DNA of 40,297 nucleotides from Candidatus Bathyarchaeota archaeon (GTDB taxonomy: Archaea; Thermoproteota; Bathyarchaeia; TCS64): assembly GCA_018396865.1 (NCBI GenBank), contig JAGTRB010000005.1, positions 64,001-104,297 of the forward strand, read 5' to 3'. Position numbers and translations under genes: made by a program. Below are positions 32,563-40,297 of this stretch, in pieces (within the stretch, counting starts at the first letter, position 1; each line of letters starts with the position of its first letter). The notes under the pieces were generated by a model that did no database searches, had not been told where the DNA came from, and saw only the letters and a list, made by a program, of their open reading frames with translations.

Positions 32563-34203
32563 CTATCCCCTTGCGGATGCCACCCTCCTAGAGATGACTG
32601 CGGACAGCTCCTTCACAACCTCATCTTTCACCCTCATGAAGAGGGGCCAGGGCTCCGAGAGCCTGCCTCCAACCTCTAGGGGCTCTAGTGCCTCGTCCAG
32701 AGGCACGTTCCTCCTCCTCTCCCCCTTCAGCTGTTGCCAGAGCTCCTCAGCCTTGAATGGCATGATGGGCTCCATCAAGACCGCGAGGGCCTTCACGAGC
32801 CAGAGGCAGTTGTGAACCTTCATCCTCGCCGTGGATGGGTTCGTTCTAATGAGCCTCCAGGGCTCAGATGCCTGGAGGTATCTATTTCCGAAGGAGGCTA
32901 GGGAAAGGATCGCGTCGGAGATCTTCTTGAACTCGTAGGAGTCCAGGCCTTCTAGGATGGCCCTGAGGGCAGCCTCTACCTCACCTCTAACCTCGGGTTC
33001 AACCTCACCCTCCACAACATAACCGTAGTTTCTATGGGCTAGGAGTAGGGTCCTATAGATGAAGTTCCCGAGTGTGGCGACGAGTTCATTGTTCACCTTC
33101 TCTCCGTAGGTGCTCCAGCTGAAGTCCAGGTCCCTCGTGTGCCCAGTGTAAGAAGCGATGTAGTATCTCAAGGCATCTGGGTCGAGCCCCTTCTCTAGGT
33201 AGTCCTCCTCAACCCATACCACGTAGCCCCTGCTCTTAGAGAAGATCTTCCCCTCCACCCTGACCATACCAGAGGCCACAATGGCGTAGGGAAGGCTGTA
33301 TCCGGCGCCCTCCAGCATAGATGGCCAGAAGAGGCAGTGGTGGTAGATTATGTCCGCCCCGATGAAGTGGACGATCGGGCCTGGCCCCTTCCAGAAGTAT
33401 TCCCAGCTTCCTCCATGCTTTAAGGCCCACTCCTCCGTGGAGCTTATGTAACCTATGGGGGCGTCAAACCAAACGTAGAAGACTAACCCCTCTCCCCAAG
33501 GGAACTTGACCCCCCAGTCCAGGTTTCTGGTTATGTTCCAGTCTCTGAGCCCCTTCTCAATCCACTGGAGGGCGTAGTTTCTCGCATTATCTGTCCCATC
33601 CACCTTCTTGAGGAACTCTCTTAGGAAGTCCTCGAAGGCCGTTAGTTTGAAGAAGAAGTGGGAGGTCTCCCTCATCTCCGGCTTGGAGCCGCATATGGTG
33701 CACCTGGGGTCGATGAGTTCACCCGGCTCCAAGTAGCGTCCGCACCCCTGGTCGCACTCGTCCCCCCTAGCCTGTGCACCGCAGTAGGGGCAGGTGCCCC
33801 TCTGATACCTGTCTGGGAGAAACCTCTTGCAGCCCGGGCAGTAGGGGAGCTTGACCCTCTTCTCGTATATGTATCCCCTCTCTAGGAGGGCCCTCCCTAT
33901 CTCGACGGTCCTGTTATGGTTTAGAGGGTCATCCGTACTCCCATAGTTATCGAAATATACGCCTATCTTTGGAAATAGCTTCAGGAAGTGCTCGTGGTAC
34001 TTCTCCACGACCTCCCTCGGTGTTACGCCCTCCTCCTCCGCCTTCACGGTTATGGGGGTCCCATGGGTGTCGGATCCGCATACGAAGACCACCTCCTGTC
34101 CCATCTTCCTCAGGAGCCTCACGAATATATCCGCTGGGACATATGTTCTGAGGTGTGCTATATGGCAGGGGCCGTTGGCGTAGGGAAGGCCACAAGTGAC
34201 CAG
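32563..34203 (-). CDS. metG: methionyl-tRNA synthetase, probable CTG start
   Basis: MetG charges tRNA-Met. From the CTG at 34201-34203 the protein has 546 residues, beginning MVTCGLPYANGPCHIAHLRT, where the conserved first strand and HIGH-type HIAH motif lie. A KMSKS-type KSRG segment (IFSKSRGYV) and the zinc-binding cysteines (CPGCKRFLPDRYQRGTCPYCG, CxxxC of a second knuckle at CTICG) follow. No ATG, GTG or TTG lies between the upstream TAA (34264-34266) and the HIGH region; GAGGGG precedes the CTG by six bases. The first GTG, at 34122, would delete the catalytic motif. The C-terminal beta-subunit-like domain seen in some MetRS is absent. Confidence 0.9.
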   Translation of the reverse strand: MVTCGLPYANGPCHIAHLRTYVPADIFVRLLRKMGQEVVFVCGSDTHGTPITVKAEEEGVTPREVVEKYHEHFLKLFPKIGVYFDNYGSTDDPLNHNRTVEIGRALLERGYIYEKRVKLPYCPGCKRFLPDRYQRGTCPYCGAQARGDECDQGCGRYLEPGELIDPRCTICGSKPEMRETSHFFFKLTAFEDFLREFLKKVDGTDNARNYALQWIEKGLRDWNITRNLDWGVKFPWGEGLVFYVWFDAPIGYISSTEEWALKHGGSWEYFWKGPGPIVHFIGADIIYHHCLFWPSMLEGAGYSLPYAIVASGMVRVEGKIFSKSRGYVVWVEEDYLEKGLDPDALRYYIASYTGHTRDLDFSWSTYGEKVNNELVATLGNFIYRTLLLAHRNYGYVVEGEVEPEVRGEVEAALRAILEGLDSYEFKKISDAILSLASFGNRYLQASEPWRLIRTNPSTARMKVHNCLWLVKALAVLMEPIMPFKAEELWQQLKGERRRNVPLDEALEPLEVGGRLSEPWPLFMRVKDEVVKELSAVISRRVASARG

Positions 34204-34281
34204 GATCGGCCCCTCTACTGGAAACTTCCTAGACCTGGAGAGTTTTGAACACCCCTTGCTTAGTTAGGGTCTCGTTTGGTC

Positions 34282-34291
34282 TACTTAAACC
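34282..34291 (-). promoter_or_regulatory. probable TATA box of metG
   Basis: On the minus strand GGTTTAAGTA is a fair box A. It predicts transcription from about 34260, just past the in-frame TAA, so a message could carry only about 57 bases before the CTG at 34203. The spacing fits a start within the open region rather than a lost upstream ATG. Confidence 0.4.
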
Positions 34292-34293
34292 TT

Positions 34294-35340
34294 TCATGAT
34301 AAGCGTCTATACTCCTCCTCGAATAATTTCATCATTCTAATCTTTTCCTCTCTGGGGAGGAATGAGGTCTCGAGTGCATTCAGGCTTAGCCTATATAGTT
34401 CATCTACTGTGAAGCCCAGCTCCCTGTGAAGCTGGAGGTACTCTTTATTCATGTCGGTCCGGAACATGGAGGGGTCATCTGTGTTGACAGAGACCTTGAG
34501 GCCCGTCTCGAAGAACCTCCTTATAGGGTGTTCACTGAGCGAGGGGATGACCCCGGTCCTTATATTGCTTGTTGGACATGCCTCCACTCCTATTCCGCGT
34601 CTCATCAGGTAATCTATGAGGGATGAGTCATCCTTCGCCGCAACCCCGTGTCCTATACGCTCTACCTTTAAGAACCTCAAAGCCTCCCATATGCTATCAG
34701 GCCCTGCCGCTTCCCCTGCATGGGCGACCGTGTGCAGCCCCATCTCTCTAGCCCTCTTGAAGACCTTGGCATAGGGCTTGGGAGGGAAGCGCTCCTCGCT
34801 CCCTCCTATGTCCACGGAGATTATGTTCTCCCCCTTCTCCTCTACCCAGTTCAGGACCTCCATACCCTTCTCAGGCCCATAATTCCTTACAAGATCCACC
34901 CTAAGGTTGCAGATAACTCCGAATTCGGCTCTAGCACGGGCTACTCCCCTGTTGATGGAGTCAAGCATCTCCCCGTAATCCAGTCCTCTGAGGGCGTGAT
35001 CCATTGGAGAGAAGCTCGCCTCCACGTACTTTACGTTGCATCGAGCCTCCCCCTCTAGGAGTTGGTAGGTGATATGCTCGAATTGCTTCTCGTCGGTTAT
35101 GCAGTCCACCACCTTACTGTATACTGAGATGAAGTGGGGGAAGTCCCTAAACCTGTAAAGGCCCTCCACATCTTTTAGGCTCCTCAGATCAGAATCCAAG
35201 TGGCCCTCCTCGATTAGTCGGAGGAGGGTCTCGGCCCTCACAGAACCGACGATATGGACATGGAGCTCAACCTTTGGGATTTTCTTGATTAAACTCTCAC
35301 GAGCCCATCTAGGAGCACCCAAATTAAAACCGCTAACCAT
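34294..35340 (-). CDS. adenosine deaminase-like protein with altered 5'-pocket residue
   Basis: The family hydrolyses adenosine or related adenine nucleosides to the inosine form with one zinc ion. This 348-residue protein has the key motifs: HVHIVGS (H27, H29), VAHAGE, ERIGHG and SVNTDDPSMF. The usual HxHxDG motif is changed: V31 replaces the Asp that in characterised ADA contacts the ribose 5'-OH. Catalytic His, Glu and Asp residues are present, so a substrate without a free 5'-OH, such as 5'-deoxyadenosine, MTA or SAH, is suggested. It sits between metG and mtnP among adenosine salvage genes. Confidence 0.88.
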   Translation of the reverse strand: MVSGFNLGAPRWARESLIKKIPKVELHVHIVGSVRAETLLRLIEEGHLDSDLRSLKDVEGLYRFRDFPHFISVYSKVVDCITDEKQFEHITYQLLEGEARCNVKYVEASFSPMDHALRGLDYGEMLDSINRGVARARAEFGVICNLRVDLVRNYGPEKGMEVLNWVEEKGENIISVDIGGSEERFPPKPYAKVFKRAREMGLHTVAHAGEAAGPDSIWEALRFLKVERIGHGVAAKDDSSLIDYLMRRGIGVEACPTSNIRTGVIPSLSEHPIRRFFETGLKVSVNTDDPSMFRTDMNKEYLQLHRELGFTVDELYRLSLNALETSFLPREEKIRMMKLFEEEYRRLS

Positions 35341-35453
35341 ATCTTCATTTCACGATCTATGCCTTATTAGGCGTTGGGGTCCGAATGATTGATGGAGTTG
35401 TTCATTGATGACATCTCCGTTTTGGGCTGGCTTCCCTTAGATGACTGGAAAGA

Positions 35454-35459
35454 TTTATT
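35454..35459 (+). promoter_or_regulatory. probable TATA box of mtnP
   Basis: TTTATT lies 32-38 bases before the ATG at 35492 and inside the longer open frame that begins at 35441. Transcription from about 35482 would exclude the longer protein and supports the shorter start. Confidence 0.45.
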
Positions 35460-35491
35460 CCAGCTTCGGGAATTTATCTCCAGGTATCTTG

Positions 35492-36289
35492 ATGGCTGAG
35501 GGTCTATCTGCCGAGATAGCTGTCATAGGCGGGACAGGGGTCTATGACCCAGGGATGCTCGAGGAGAGGAGGGAGGTGAAGGTCTACACGCCATATGGGG
35601 CGCCATCCGACCTTATCATCCTGGGCAAATACGGAGGGAGGAGTGTCGCCTTCATCCCAAGGCATGGAAGGGGCCATCAGATCCCTCCAAGCAGGATAAA
35701 TAATAGGGCCAATGTATGGGCTCTCAAGGAGCTCGGGGTTCAGAGGATCATAGCATCCTCAGCTGTTGGGAGTCTTAGGGAGGACTATAGGCCGGGAGAA
35801 TTCGTCATCACGGATCAGTTTATTGACCGGACCAAGGGGAGGCCGGACACCTTCTACGAGGGGGGGAAGATCTGCCACATCTCCTCCGCAGACCCTGTAT
35901 GCCCTCAGCTCCATGAGTTCTTCGTCGGCTTCGCCAAGGGAATGGGCCTGAGGGTTCATCCGAGGGGGACATATGTCTGTATCGAGGGCCCAAGGTTCTC
36001 AACCCGGGCTGAGTCCAGGCTATTTAGGATGTGGGGGGCCGACATAATAGGGATGACCCTCTACCCGGAGATAGTCCTAGCCAGGGAGGCGGAGATCTGC
36101 TATGTCTCCGTCGCAATGATCACCGACTACGATGTATGGGCTGAGAAGCCCGTCTCAACCCAGGAGATATTGGAGACGATGAGGAGAAACTCGGAGAACT
36201 TCAAGAGGTTGATAATGGAGGCCATTCCAAGGATCCCTAGGGAGAGGACCTGTAGGTGCCATGAGGCCCTCAGGGAGGCCACCCTATAA
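35492..36289 (+). CDS. mtnP: S-methyl-5'-thioadenosine phosphorylase
   Basis: MtnP cleaves methylthioadenosine to adenine and methylthioribose-1-phosphate. I choose ATG 35492 (265 residues, MAEGLSAEIAVIGGTGVYDP) because a TATA box lies within the upstream extension. The family signatures are GGTGVYD, PRHGRGHQIPPSRINNRANV (phosphate and ribose region), ASSAVGSLRED and the GMTLYPEIVLAREAEICY block. The length is normal. The last six bases overlap the convergent phosphoribosyltransferase gene. Specificity could extend to adenosine, as in related PNPs. Confidence 0.93.
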   Translation: MAEGLSAEIAVIGGTGVYDPGMLEERREVKVYTPYGAPSDLIILGKYGGRSVAFIPRHGRGHQIPPSRINNRANVWALKELGVQRIIASSAVGSLREDYRPGEFVITDQFIDRTKGRPDTFYEGGKICHISSADPVCPQLHEFFVGFAKGMGLRVHPRGTYVCIEGPRFSTRAESRLFRMWGADIIGMTLYPEIVLAREAEICYVSVAMITDYDVWAEKPVSTQEILETMRRNSENFKRLIMEAIPRIPRERTCRCHEALREATL

Positions 36290-36898
36290 GTGCCTTTCAG
36301 GGAGGGCCATCTCCAGATCCCCCTCTGTGAAGCCCATCTCGAGGAGGTCGGCCCTCACCTTCTCCAACCCATATCTCTCCAGAAGCCTGTGCTTATCCAG
36401 AAGCCTCCTTATCGTTTCACACCTCTCCCAGTCGTAGACTATCCACGAGGATGTGCATCTGACATAGTAGTCGGGCTTGAGGCGAGCCCAGGGCTTATAG
36501 TGAAGAACCCCAATCCTCAGTTCCCTAGGCCTCCTCTCCCTCACTATCTTATCCTTCACGAATATCATCGTCTCACTGGTATCCAGTACGTCGTCCACCA
36601 GAAGGACATCCTCTCCATCAAGGCTTAGATCGGAGGGCAGATCCTGGTAGATCCTAGGGATAGGGCCTCTCACATCCACCCCCGCGTAGTATTCGACCCT
36701 GATGGTGTATACGTTGCTCACATCCAGGAAGTCGCTGCAATACCTTAGGACAGGCCAGCCACCCCTACCAAGCCCTATGATAACGGTCGGCTTGTACCCA
36801 TCTTGTACGATCTTCCTGCAGAGTTCCAGAGTCATCTCCTTGAGCTCCTCTATGGTATAGACCTCGAATCTAAGTCCGTACTTCTCCGAGACCTTCAC
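36284..36898 (-). CDS. type I phosphoribosyltransferase, purine-type
   Basis: The protein transfers a phosphoribosyl group from PRPP to a purine or related base. The PRPP-binding loop VLLVDDVLDTSETM is canonical and preceded by the GLGRGGWPVLRY flexible-loop start (residues about 41-52). The 204 residues include a C-terminal extension beyond about 160 (LDKHRLLERYGLEKVRADLL) not seen in minimal family members. A GTG at 36898 is the start. Convergence with mtnP (6-base overlap) and the neighbouring ade gene suggest hypoxanthine, guanine or xanthine as substrate, but this cannot be read off the sequence. Confidence 0.88.
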   Translation of the reverse strand: MKVSEKYGLRFEVYTIEELKEMTLELCRKIVQDGYKPTVIIGLGRGGWPVLRYCSDFLDVSNVYTIRVEYYAGVDVRGPIPRIYQDLPSDLSLDGEDVLLVDDVLDTSETMIFVKDKIVRERRPRELRIGVLHYKPWARLKPDYYVRCTSSWIVYDWERCETIRRLLDKHRLLERYGLEKVRADLLEMGFTEGDLEMALPERHL

Positions 36899-36977
36899 AG
36901 TCAGCCCTATAGGCGAATCCTTTTAAAACTTTAACACTAAAGCTCATCATAATTCATTAAGGAAGAGGGCTTTAGGG

Positions 36978-38684
36978 TTGAGGGCGAGCCTGGTTCTCAA
37001 AGACTGCAGCATCCTAAACGTCTTCACGGGTGAGGTGGTGAGGGGAGATATAGCCATAGAGGATGGGAAGATCACCGGGGTATGCGGAGAATACGCGGGT
37101 GAAAGGATCATTGATCTCGGTGGAAGATACGTATCTCCGGGGTTCATAGAGGGCCACATCCACATAGAGAGCAGCATGCTAACCCCCTCGAGGTTTGCGG
37201 AGATCGTGGTTCCGAGAGGGACCACCGGGGTCGTCGCAGACCCCCATGAGGTTGCTAATGTCCTCGGGGTTAAAGGCATATACATTTTCCTAGAGGAGTC
37301 CAGGGGTCTACCTATGGATCTCTACCTGACCATCCCATCATGCGTCCCAGCCACAAGGCTCGAGACCTCGGGCGCCGAGATCGGGGTTAGAGAGATTGAG
37401 GGGCTGGCCTCTGAGCCTGGGATCGTCGCCCTCGGAGAGGTGATGAACTATCCTGGGGTCATCCATGGCGAGGAGGAGGTCGTTGGGAAGTTAGAGGTAG
37501 CGAGGAGGATGGGCATTCCGATAGATGGGCACGCCCCAGGGTTGAAGGGACGGGAGCTCGACAGGTACATCGCAATGGGGGTAGACTCTGATCACGAGTC
37601 CACGGAAGGGGAGGAGGCCTTGGAGAAGCTGAGAAAGGGCATGTGGCTCATGATCAGGGAGGGATCAGCCGCGAGAAATATGGACGCTATAATCCCAATA
37701 CTTATCGAGAGGGGGGTTTCCCTTGAGAGGTGTCTCCTAGTCTCGGACGATAGGCATCCGAGGGACCTTTTAATGGAGGGCCACCTCGACCGCCTCGTGA
37801 GGAAGGCCGTGAGTATGGGAGTGGGCCTCGTGGATGCGGTTAGGATGGTCAGCTGGAATCCCGCCAGGAGGTTCAGGCTCAGGGATGTTGGAGCCATTGC
37901 TCCCGGATTCAAGGCCAACTTGGCCATCCTATCGGAGGATCTCACGGTGGAATCGGTCCTCTTCGATGGGGTTCCAGTTGCAGAGAGGGGTAGGCTGAGG
38001 ATTGAGATCCCTAACTACACCTACGACCCAGAGGTCTACAGAACCGTTAGGCTGGCTAGAGAGTTGAAGCCTGATTACTTCAGGATACCTGCCGGGATGA
38101 AGGAGGGCTCAGCCCTTGTCAGGGTTATGGGGGTTGAGGAGGGGAGCATATTGACGAAGAGGCTGGTCGAAAGGCTTGAAGTTAGAGACGGTGCGGTGGA
38201 GGCAGACCCAGACAGGGATATCCTAAAGGCTGCTGTTGTGGAGAGGCATAGAGGCTCGGGCAGGGTGGGCTTGGGCTTCGTGAAGGGGTTCGGCCTAAAG
38301 GATGGGGCATTGGCATCAACGGTTGCCCACGACAGCCACAACCTTATAGTCGTCGGAGTGGATGATGAGAGTATGGCAGCCGCCTGCAACCACTTAGCCA
38401 GTGTAGGGGGAGGCCTATCCATCGCACAACATGGGCGCATCATATCGACTTTGAGACTGGAGGTAGCAGGCCTGATGGCCTGTAGGGGCGCTGAGGTCGT
38501 AGCTGATGGCCTGGAGAGGCTTCATCAAGATTGTAGGAGACTCGGCTGCACTCTAAGCTCCCCCTTCATGGCTATGAGCTTCCTATCCTTGCCCGTGATA
38601 CCGGAGCTGAAGCTCACGGATATGGGCCTGGTGGAGGGCTTCAGGATTGTCAGCCTCTTCCTAGAGCATGATGAATCGAGATGA
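36978..38684 (+). CDS. ade: adenine deaminase
   Basis: Ade converts adenine to hypoxanthine with a binuclear metal centre. The 568-residue protein starts at TTG 36978 (MRASLVLKDCSILNVFTGEV) and follows the family pattern: GFIEGHIHIESSMLTP (metal His pair), PRGTTGVVADPHEVANV, IDGHAPGL and DSDHESTEGEEAL. The C-terminal domain has VAHDSHNLIVVG, also typical. Length matches adenine deaminase. A GGGCTTTAGGG stretch precedes the start. It can use adenine released by MtnP nearby. Confidence 0.93.
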   Translation: MRASLVLKDCSILNVFTGEVVRGDIAIEDGKITGVCGEYAGERIIDLGGRYVSPGFIEGHIHIESSMLTPSRFAEIVVPRGTTGVVADPHEVANVLGVKGIYIFLEESRGLPMDLYLTIPSCVPATRLETSGAEIGVREIEGLASEPGIVALGEVMNYPGVIHGEEEVVGKLEVARRMGIPIDGHAPGLKGRELDRYIAMGVDSDHESTEGEEALEKLRKGMWLMIREGSAARNMDAIIPILIERGVSLERCLLVSDDRHPRDLLMEGHLDRLVRKAVSMGVGLVDAVRMVSWNPARRFRLRDVGAIAPGFKANLAILSEDLTVESVLFDGVPVAERGRLRIEIPNYTYDPEVYRTVRLARELKPDYFRIPAGMKEGSALVRVMGVEEGSILTKRLVERLEVRDGAVEADPDRDILKAAVVERHRGSGRVGLGFVKGFGLKDGALASTVAHDSHNLIVVGVDDESMAAACNHLASVGGGLSIAQHGRIISTLRLEVAGLMACRGAEVVADGLERLHQDCRRLGCTLSSPFMAMSFLSLPVIPELKLTDMGLVEGFRIVSLFLEHDESR

Positions 38685-38735
38685 GAGGGCGCATAGGCTA
38701 TATTCAGGGAGGGAGATATACCATTATGAGGGGTC

Positions 38736-39146
38736 ATGGAACTCAGCTATAAGGAGATGCTGGAGAGGGCTTATCAGAGGCTTCCGAAGCAGGTTGAGGC
38801 CTATGAGAGGTTCACCCTCCCGAGGCCTGAGGTCGTATACGTGGGTAGAAGAACAATCATTCAGAACTTCAGCGAGATAGCTGAAAGCCTTAGGAGGGAG
38901 CCAGATCACATTTTAAAGTTTCTAACCGCCGAGATGGCCACCCTCGCAACCTTCGATGGGAGCAGGGCCATCTTCAAAGGTAAATTCAACATCGAGAGCA
39001 TCAGAAACCTCCTGGAGAGGTACACCGAGAAGTATGTCATCTGTCCTGTGTGTAGGAGGCCCGACACCAGGCTGGAGCGCCAGAAGAGGCTGTGGTTCCT
39101 CCAATGCGAGGCCTGCGGAGCCCGCTCCTCGGTGGGGACGAGTTGA
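38736..39146 (+). CDS. translation initiation factor aIF2 subunit beta
   Basis: aIF2-beta binds the gamma subunit of the factor that delivers initiator tRNA to the ribosome. The 136-residue protein has the N-terminal gamma-binding helix (SYKEMLERAYQRLPKQ), a central alpha/beta domain and a C-terminal zinc knuckle with C103, C106, C124 and C127. All elements are standard for archaeal aIF2-beta. The ATG at 38736 follows AGGGG a few bases before it. A short DUF424 gene follows, which is a common archaeal neighbour. Confidence 0.94.
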   Translation: MELSYKEMLERAYQRLPKQVEAYERFTLPRPEVVYVGRRTIIQNFSEIAESLRREPDHILKFLTAEMATLATFDGSRAIFKGKFNIESIRNLLERYTEKYVICPVCRRPDTRLERQKRLWFLQCEACGARSSVGTS

Positions 39147-39152
39147 GGGGGA

Positions 39153-39452
39153 TTGGCAGAGGTCTATGTGAAGACGGTGCGCCGTGGAAGGGATATCCTG
39201 GTAGCGGCCTGTGACGCCGAACTCCTAGGTAAGACTATAGAGGGGTGGAGGGTCCCCTTCGTGGTGAGCGAGGGCTTCTACAGGGGCGCCTTGGCCTCCG
39301 TCGAGGAGGCCCTCGAAGCCATGAAGAAAGCCACGATCTGCAACCTCGTGGGGAAGAGGATCGTAGAGGCCGCAATAAAACGGGGAATAATCCAGGAAGC
39401 GGCGGTTATATACCTAGGAGAGGTGCCACACGCCCAGAAGATTATAATATGA
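39153..39452 (+). CDS. DUF424 family protein
   Basis: This 99-residue protein belongs to the archaeal DUF424 family, often found beside aIF2-beta. It begins at TTG 39153 with GAGGGG upstream, six bases after the aIF2-beta stop. The sequence has DAELLGKTIEGWRVPFVVSE and later VGKRIVEAAIKRGIIQ, both family-like. A role in translation or ribosome function is inferred from the neighbourhood only. Confidence 0.88.
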   Translation: MAEVYVKTVRRGRDILVAACDAELLGKTIEGWRVPFVVSEGFYRGALASVEEALEAMKKATICNLVGKRIVEAAIKRGIIQEAAVIYLGEVPHAQKIII

Positions 39453-39476
39453 AGGAATACCCTTCCTTAAAGCCGT

Positions 39477-39481
39477 GGAGG
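39477..39481 (+). promoter_or_regulatory. ribosome binding site of ahcY
   Basis: GGAGG (part of GGAGGGTG) stands seven bases before the TTG at 39489. It picks this codon as start over later ATGs, the first of which would remove conserved N-terminal residues. Confidence 0.6.
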
Positions 39482-39488
39482 GTGCTAT

Positions 39489-40297
39489 TTGGGAGGCTTT
39501 AGGGTCAAGGATATAGGCTTAGCTGGTGAGGGGGAGCTACTAATAGAGTGGGCTCAGGCCCATATGCCCGTTCTCAGGATGATCAGGGAAAGGTTTGAGG
39601 GGGAGCGGCCCCTCGAGGGGGTTCGAATAGGGGCCTGCCTCCACGTCACGAAGGAGACCTCCGTCCTGGTTAGAACCCTTGAGGCTGGAGGCGCTGAGGT
39701 GGCCCTATGCGCATCCAACCCCCTATCGACCCAGGATGAGGTTGCGGCAGCCCTTGCCAGTGGGGGAACCCACGTCTACGCCTGGAGGGGTGAGACCGCG
39801 GAGGAGTATTACGAGTGCATAGAGAGGGTCATAGACCATGAGCCCATGATAACCATGGACGACGGGGCAGACCTGGTGAGCACCATCCACTCCAGGCGGG
39901 TTGAAGCCCTGAAGGGGGTTAAGGGTGGTACCGAGGAGACCACGACAGGGGTCATAAGGCTCAGGGCCATGGCCATGGAGGGGGAGCTCAAATACCCGAT
40001 AATAGCCGTGAACGACGCCTACACCAAATACCTCTTCGATAACCGGTATGGCACGGGGCAGAGCACCATAGACGGCATCCTTAGGGCGACCTCCCTCATG
40101 CTGGCTGGGAAGGTCTTCGTCGTCTGCGGGTATGGGTGGTGCGGGAGGGGTATCGCCCAGAGGGCTAGGGGGATGGGGGCGAGCGTCGTCGTGACTGAGG
40201 TGAACCCCCTCAGAGCCCTAGAGGCCGTTATGGACGGCTTCAGGGTCATGCCCCTGAGGGAGGCTTCCCCTATAGGGGACTTCTTCGTGACGGCCAC
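39489..40297 (+). CDS. ahcY: adenosylhomocysteinase, 3' end outside window
   Basis: The enzyme hydrolyses S-adenosylhomocysteine to adenosine and homocysteine, using bound NAD. The TTG at 39489 ([20 protein letters not shown]) follows a GGAGG site. The 269 residues present contain [59 protein letters not shown] (catalytic Glu/Thr region), [19 protein letters not shown] and the NAD-domain entry [13 protein letters not shown]. The frame stays open to the window end, so the C-terminal NAD and dimer domain is outside. Among the genes here it links SAM use to adenosine release. Confidence 0.95.
   Translation, partial: MGGFRVKDIGLAGEGELLIEWAQAHMPVLRMIRERFEGERPLEGVRIGACLHVTKETSVLVRTLEAGGAEVALCASNPLSTQDEVAAALASGGTHVYAWRGETAEEYYECIERVIDHEPMITMDDGADLVSTIHSRRVEALKGVKGGTEETTTGVIRLRAMAMEGELKYPIIAVNDAYTKYLFDNRYGTGQSTIDGILRATSLMLAGKVFVVCGYGWCGRGIAQRARGMGASVVVTEVNPLRALEAVMDGFRVMPLREASPIGDFFVTA

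Noticed and set aside
1-40297. CRISPR array, rRNA gene or complete insertion sequence
   Set aside because: No regularly spaced repeat, rRNA-like segment or transposase with terminal inverted repeats was seen on reading the window.

Overview
The window is archaeal. Start codons are a mix of ATG, GTG, TTG and two probable CTG, Shine-Dalgarno motifs are common, TATA-like boxes precede several genes, and the markers include aIF2-beta, DUF424, ESCRT-type CdvB/CdvC division proteins, an F420-dependent Mer reductase and a five-subunit archaeal CODH/acetyl-CoA synthase. Cdv proteins, F420 and an archaeal Wood-Ljungdahl pathway together point to the TACK side, perhaps Bathyarchaeia or a relative. That placement is inference.

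Layout. (1) 1-10511: the C-terminal part of coaBC, a small unknown gene, mer, then cdhA-cdhB-cdhC-cdhD-cdhE and a CooC-type nickel-insertion ATPase, cooC, that appears to start with CTG. This is the carbonyl branch of the Wood-Ljungdahl pathway plus the last methyl-branch reductase. (2) 10671-14137: four tightly spaced genes for a membrane module (a DUF6754-like protein, a 6-TM protein, a protein with a probable extracytoplasmic domain, a 7-TM protein) and then a small 4-TM gene. The function is unknown and this is the most interesting uncharacterised block. (3) 14266-15108: a divergent CofE-like F420-0:glutamate ligase. (4) 15109-18232: an AT-rich, decayed accessory region against an intron-containing tRNA-Leu. 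It holds an intact vapBC-like pair, a frameshifted antitoxin-like gene, a relBE-like pair whose toxin has two nonsense codons, and a C-terminal integrase fragment. tRNA-Arg lies just beyond.

(5) 18527-26156: hyuA/hyuB hydantoinase or oxoprolinase subunits, a ThDP enzyme and an M81/MlrC-type protein. (6) 26259-28501: a tRNA methylthiotransferase, a spacer with two similar GC hairpins, and two small genes. (7) 28767-31904: a Cdv division cluster with two ESCRT-III paralogues, Vps4/CdvC and a small membrane protein, without CdvA. (8) 31876-40297: PHP phosphoesterase, MetRS without a canonical start codon, an adenosine-deaminase-like protein, MTA phosphorylase, a phosphoribosyltransferase, adenine deaminase, aIF2-beta, DUF424 and the 5' part of adenosylhomocysteinase.

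The last block reads as an adenosine and S-adenosylmethionine salvage neighbourhood. MTA and SAH are broken down and adenine or adenosine deaminated, possibly with recycling by the phosphoribosyltransferase.
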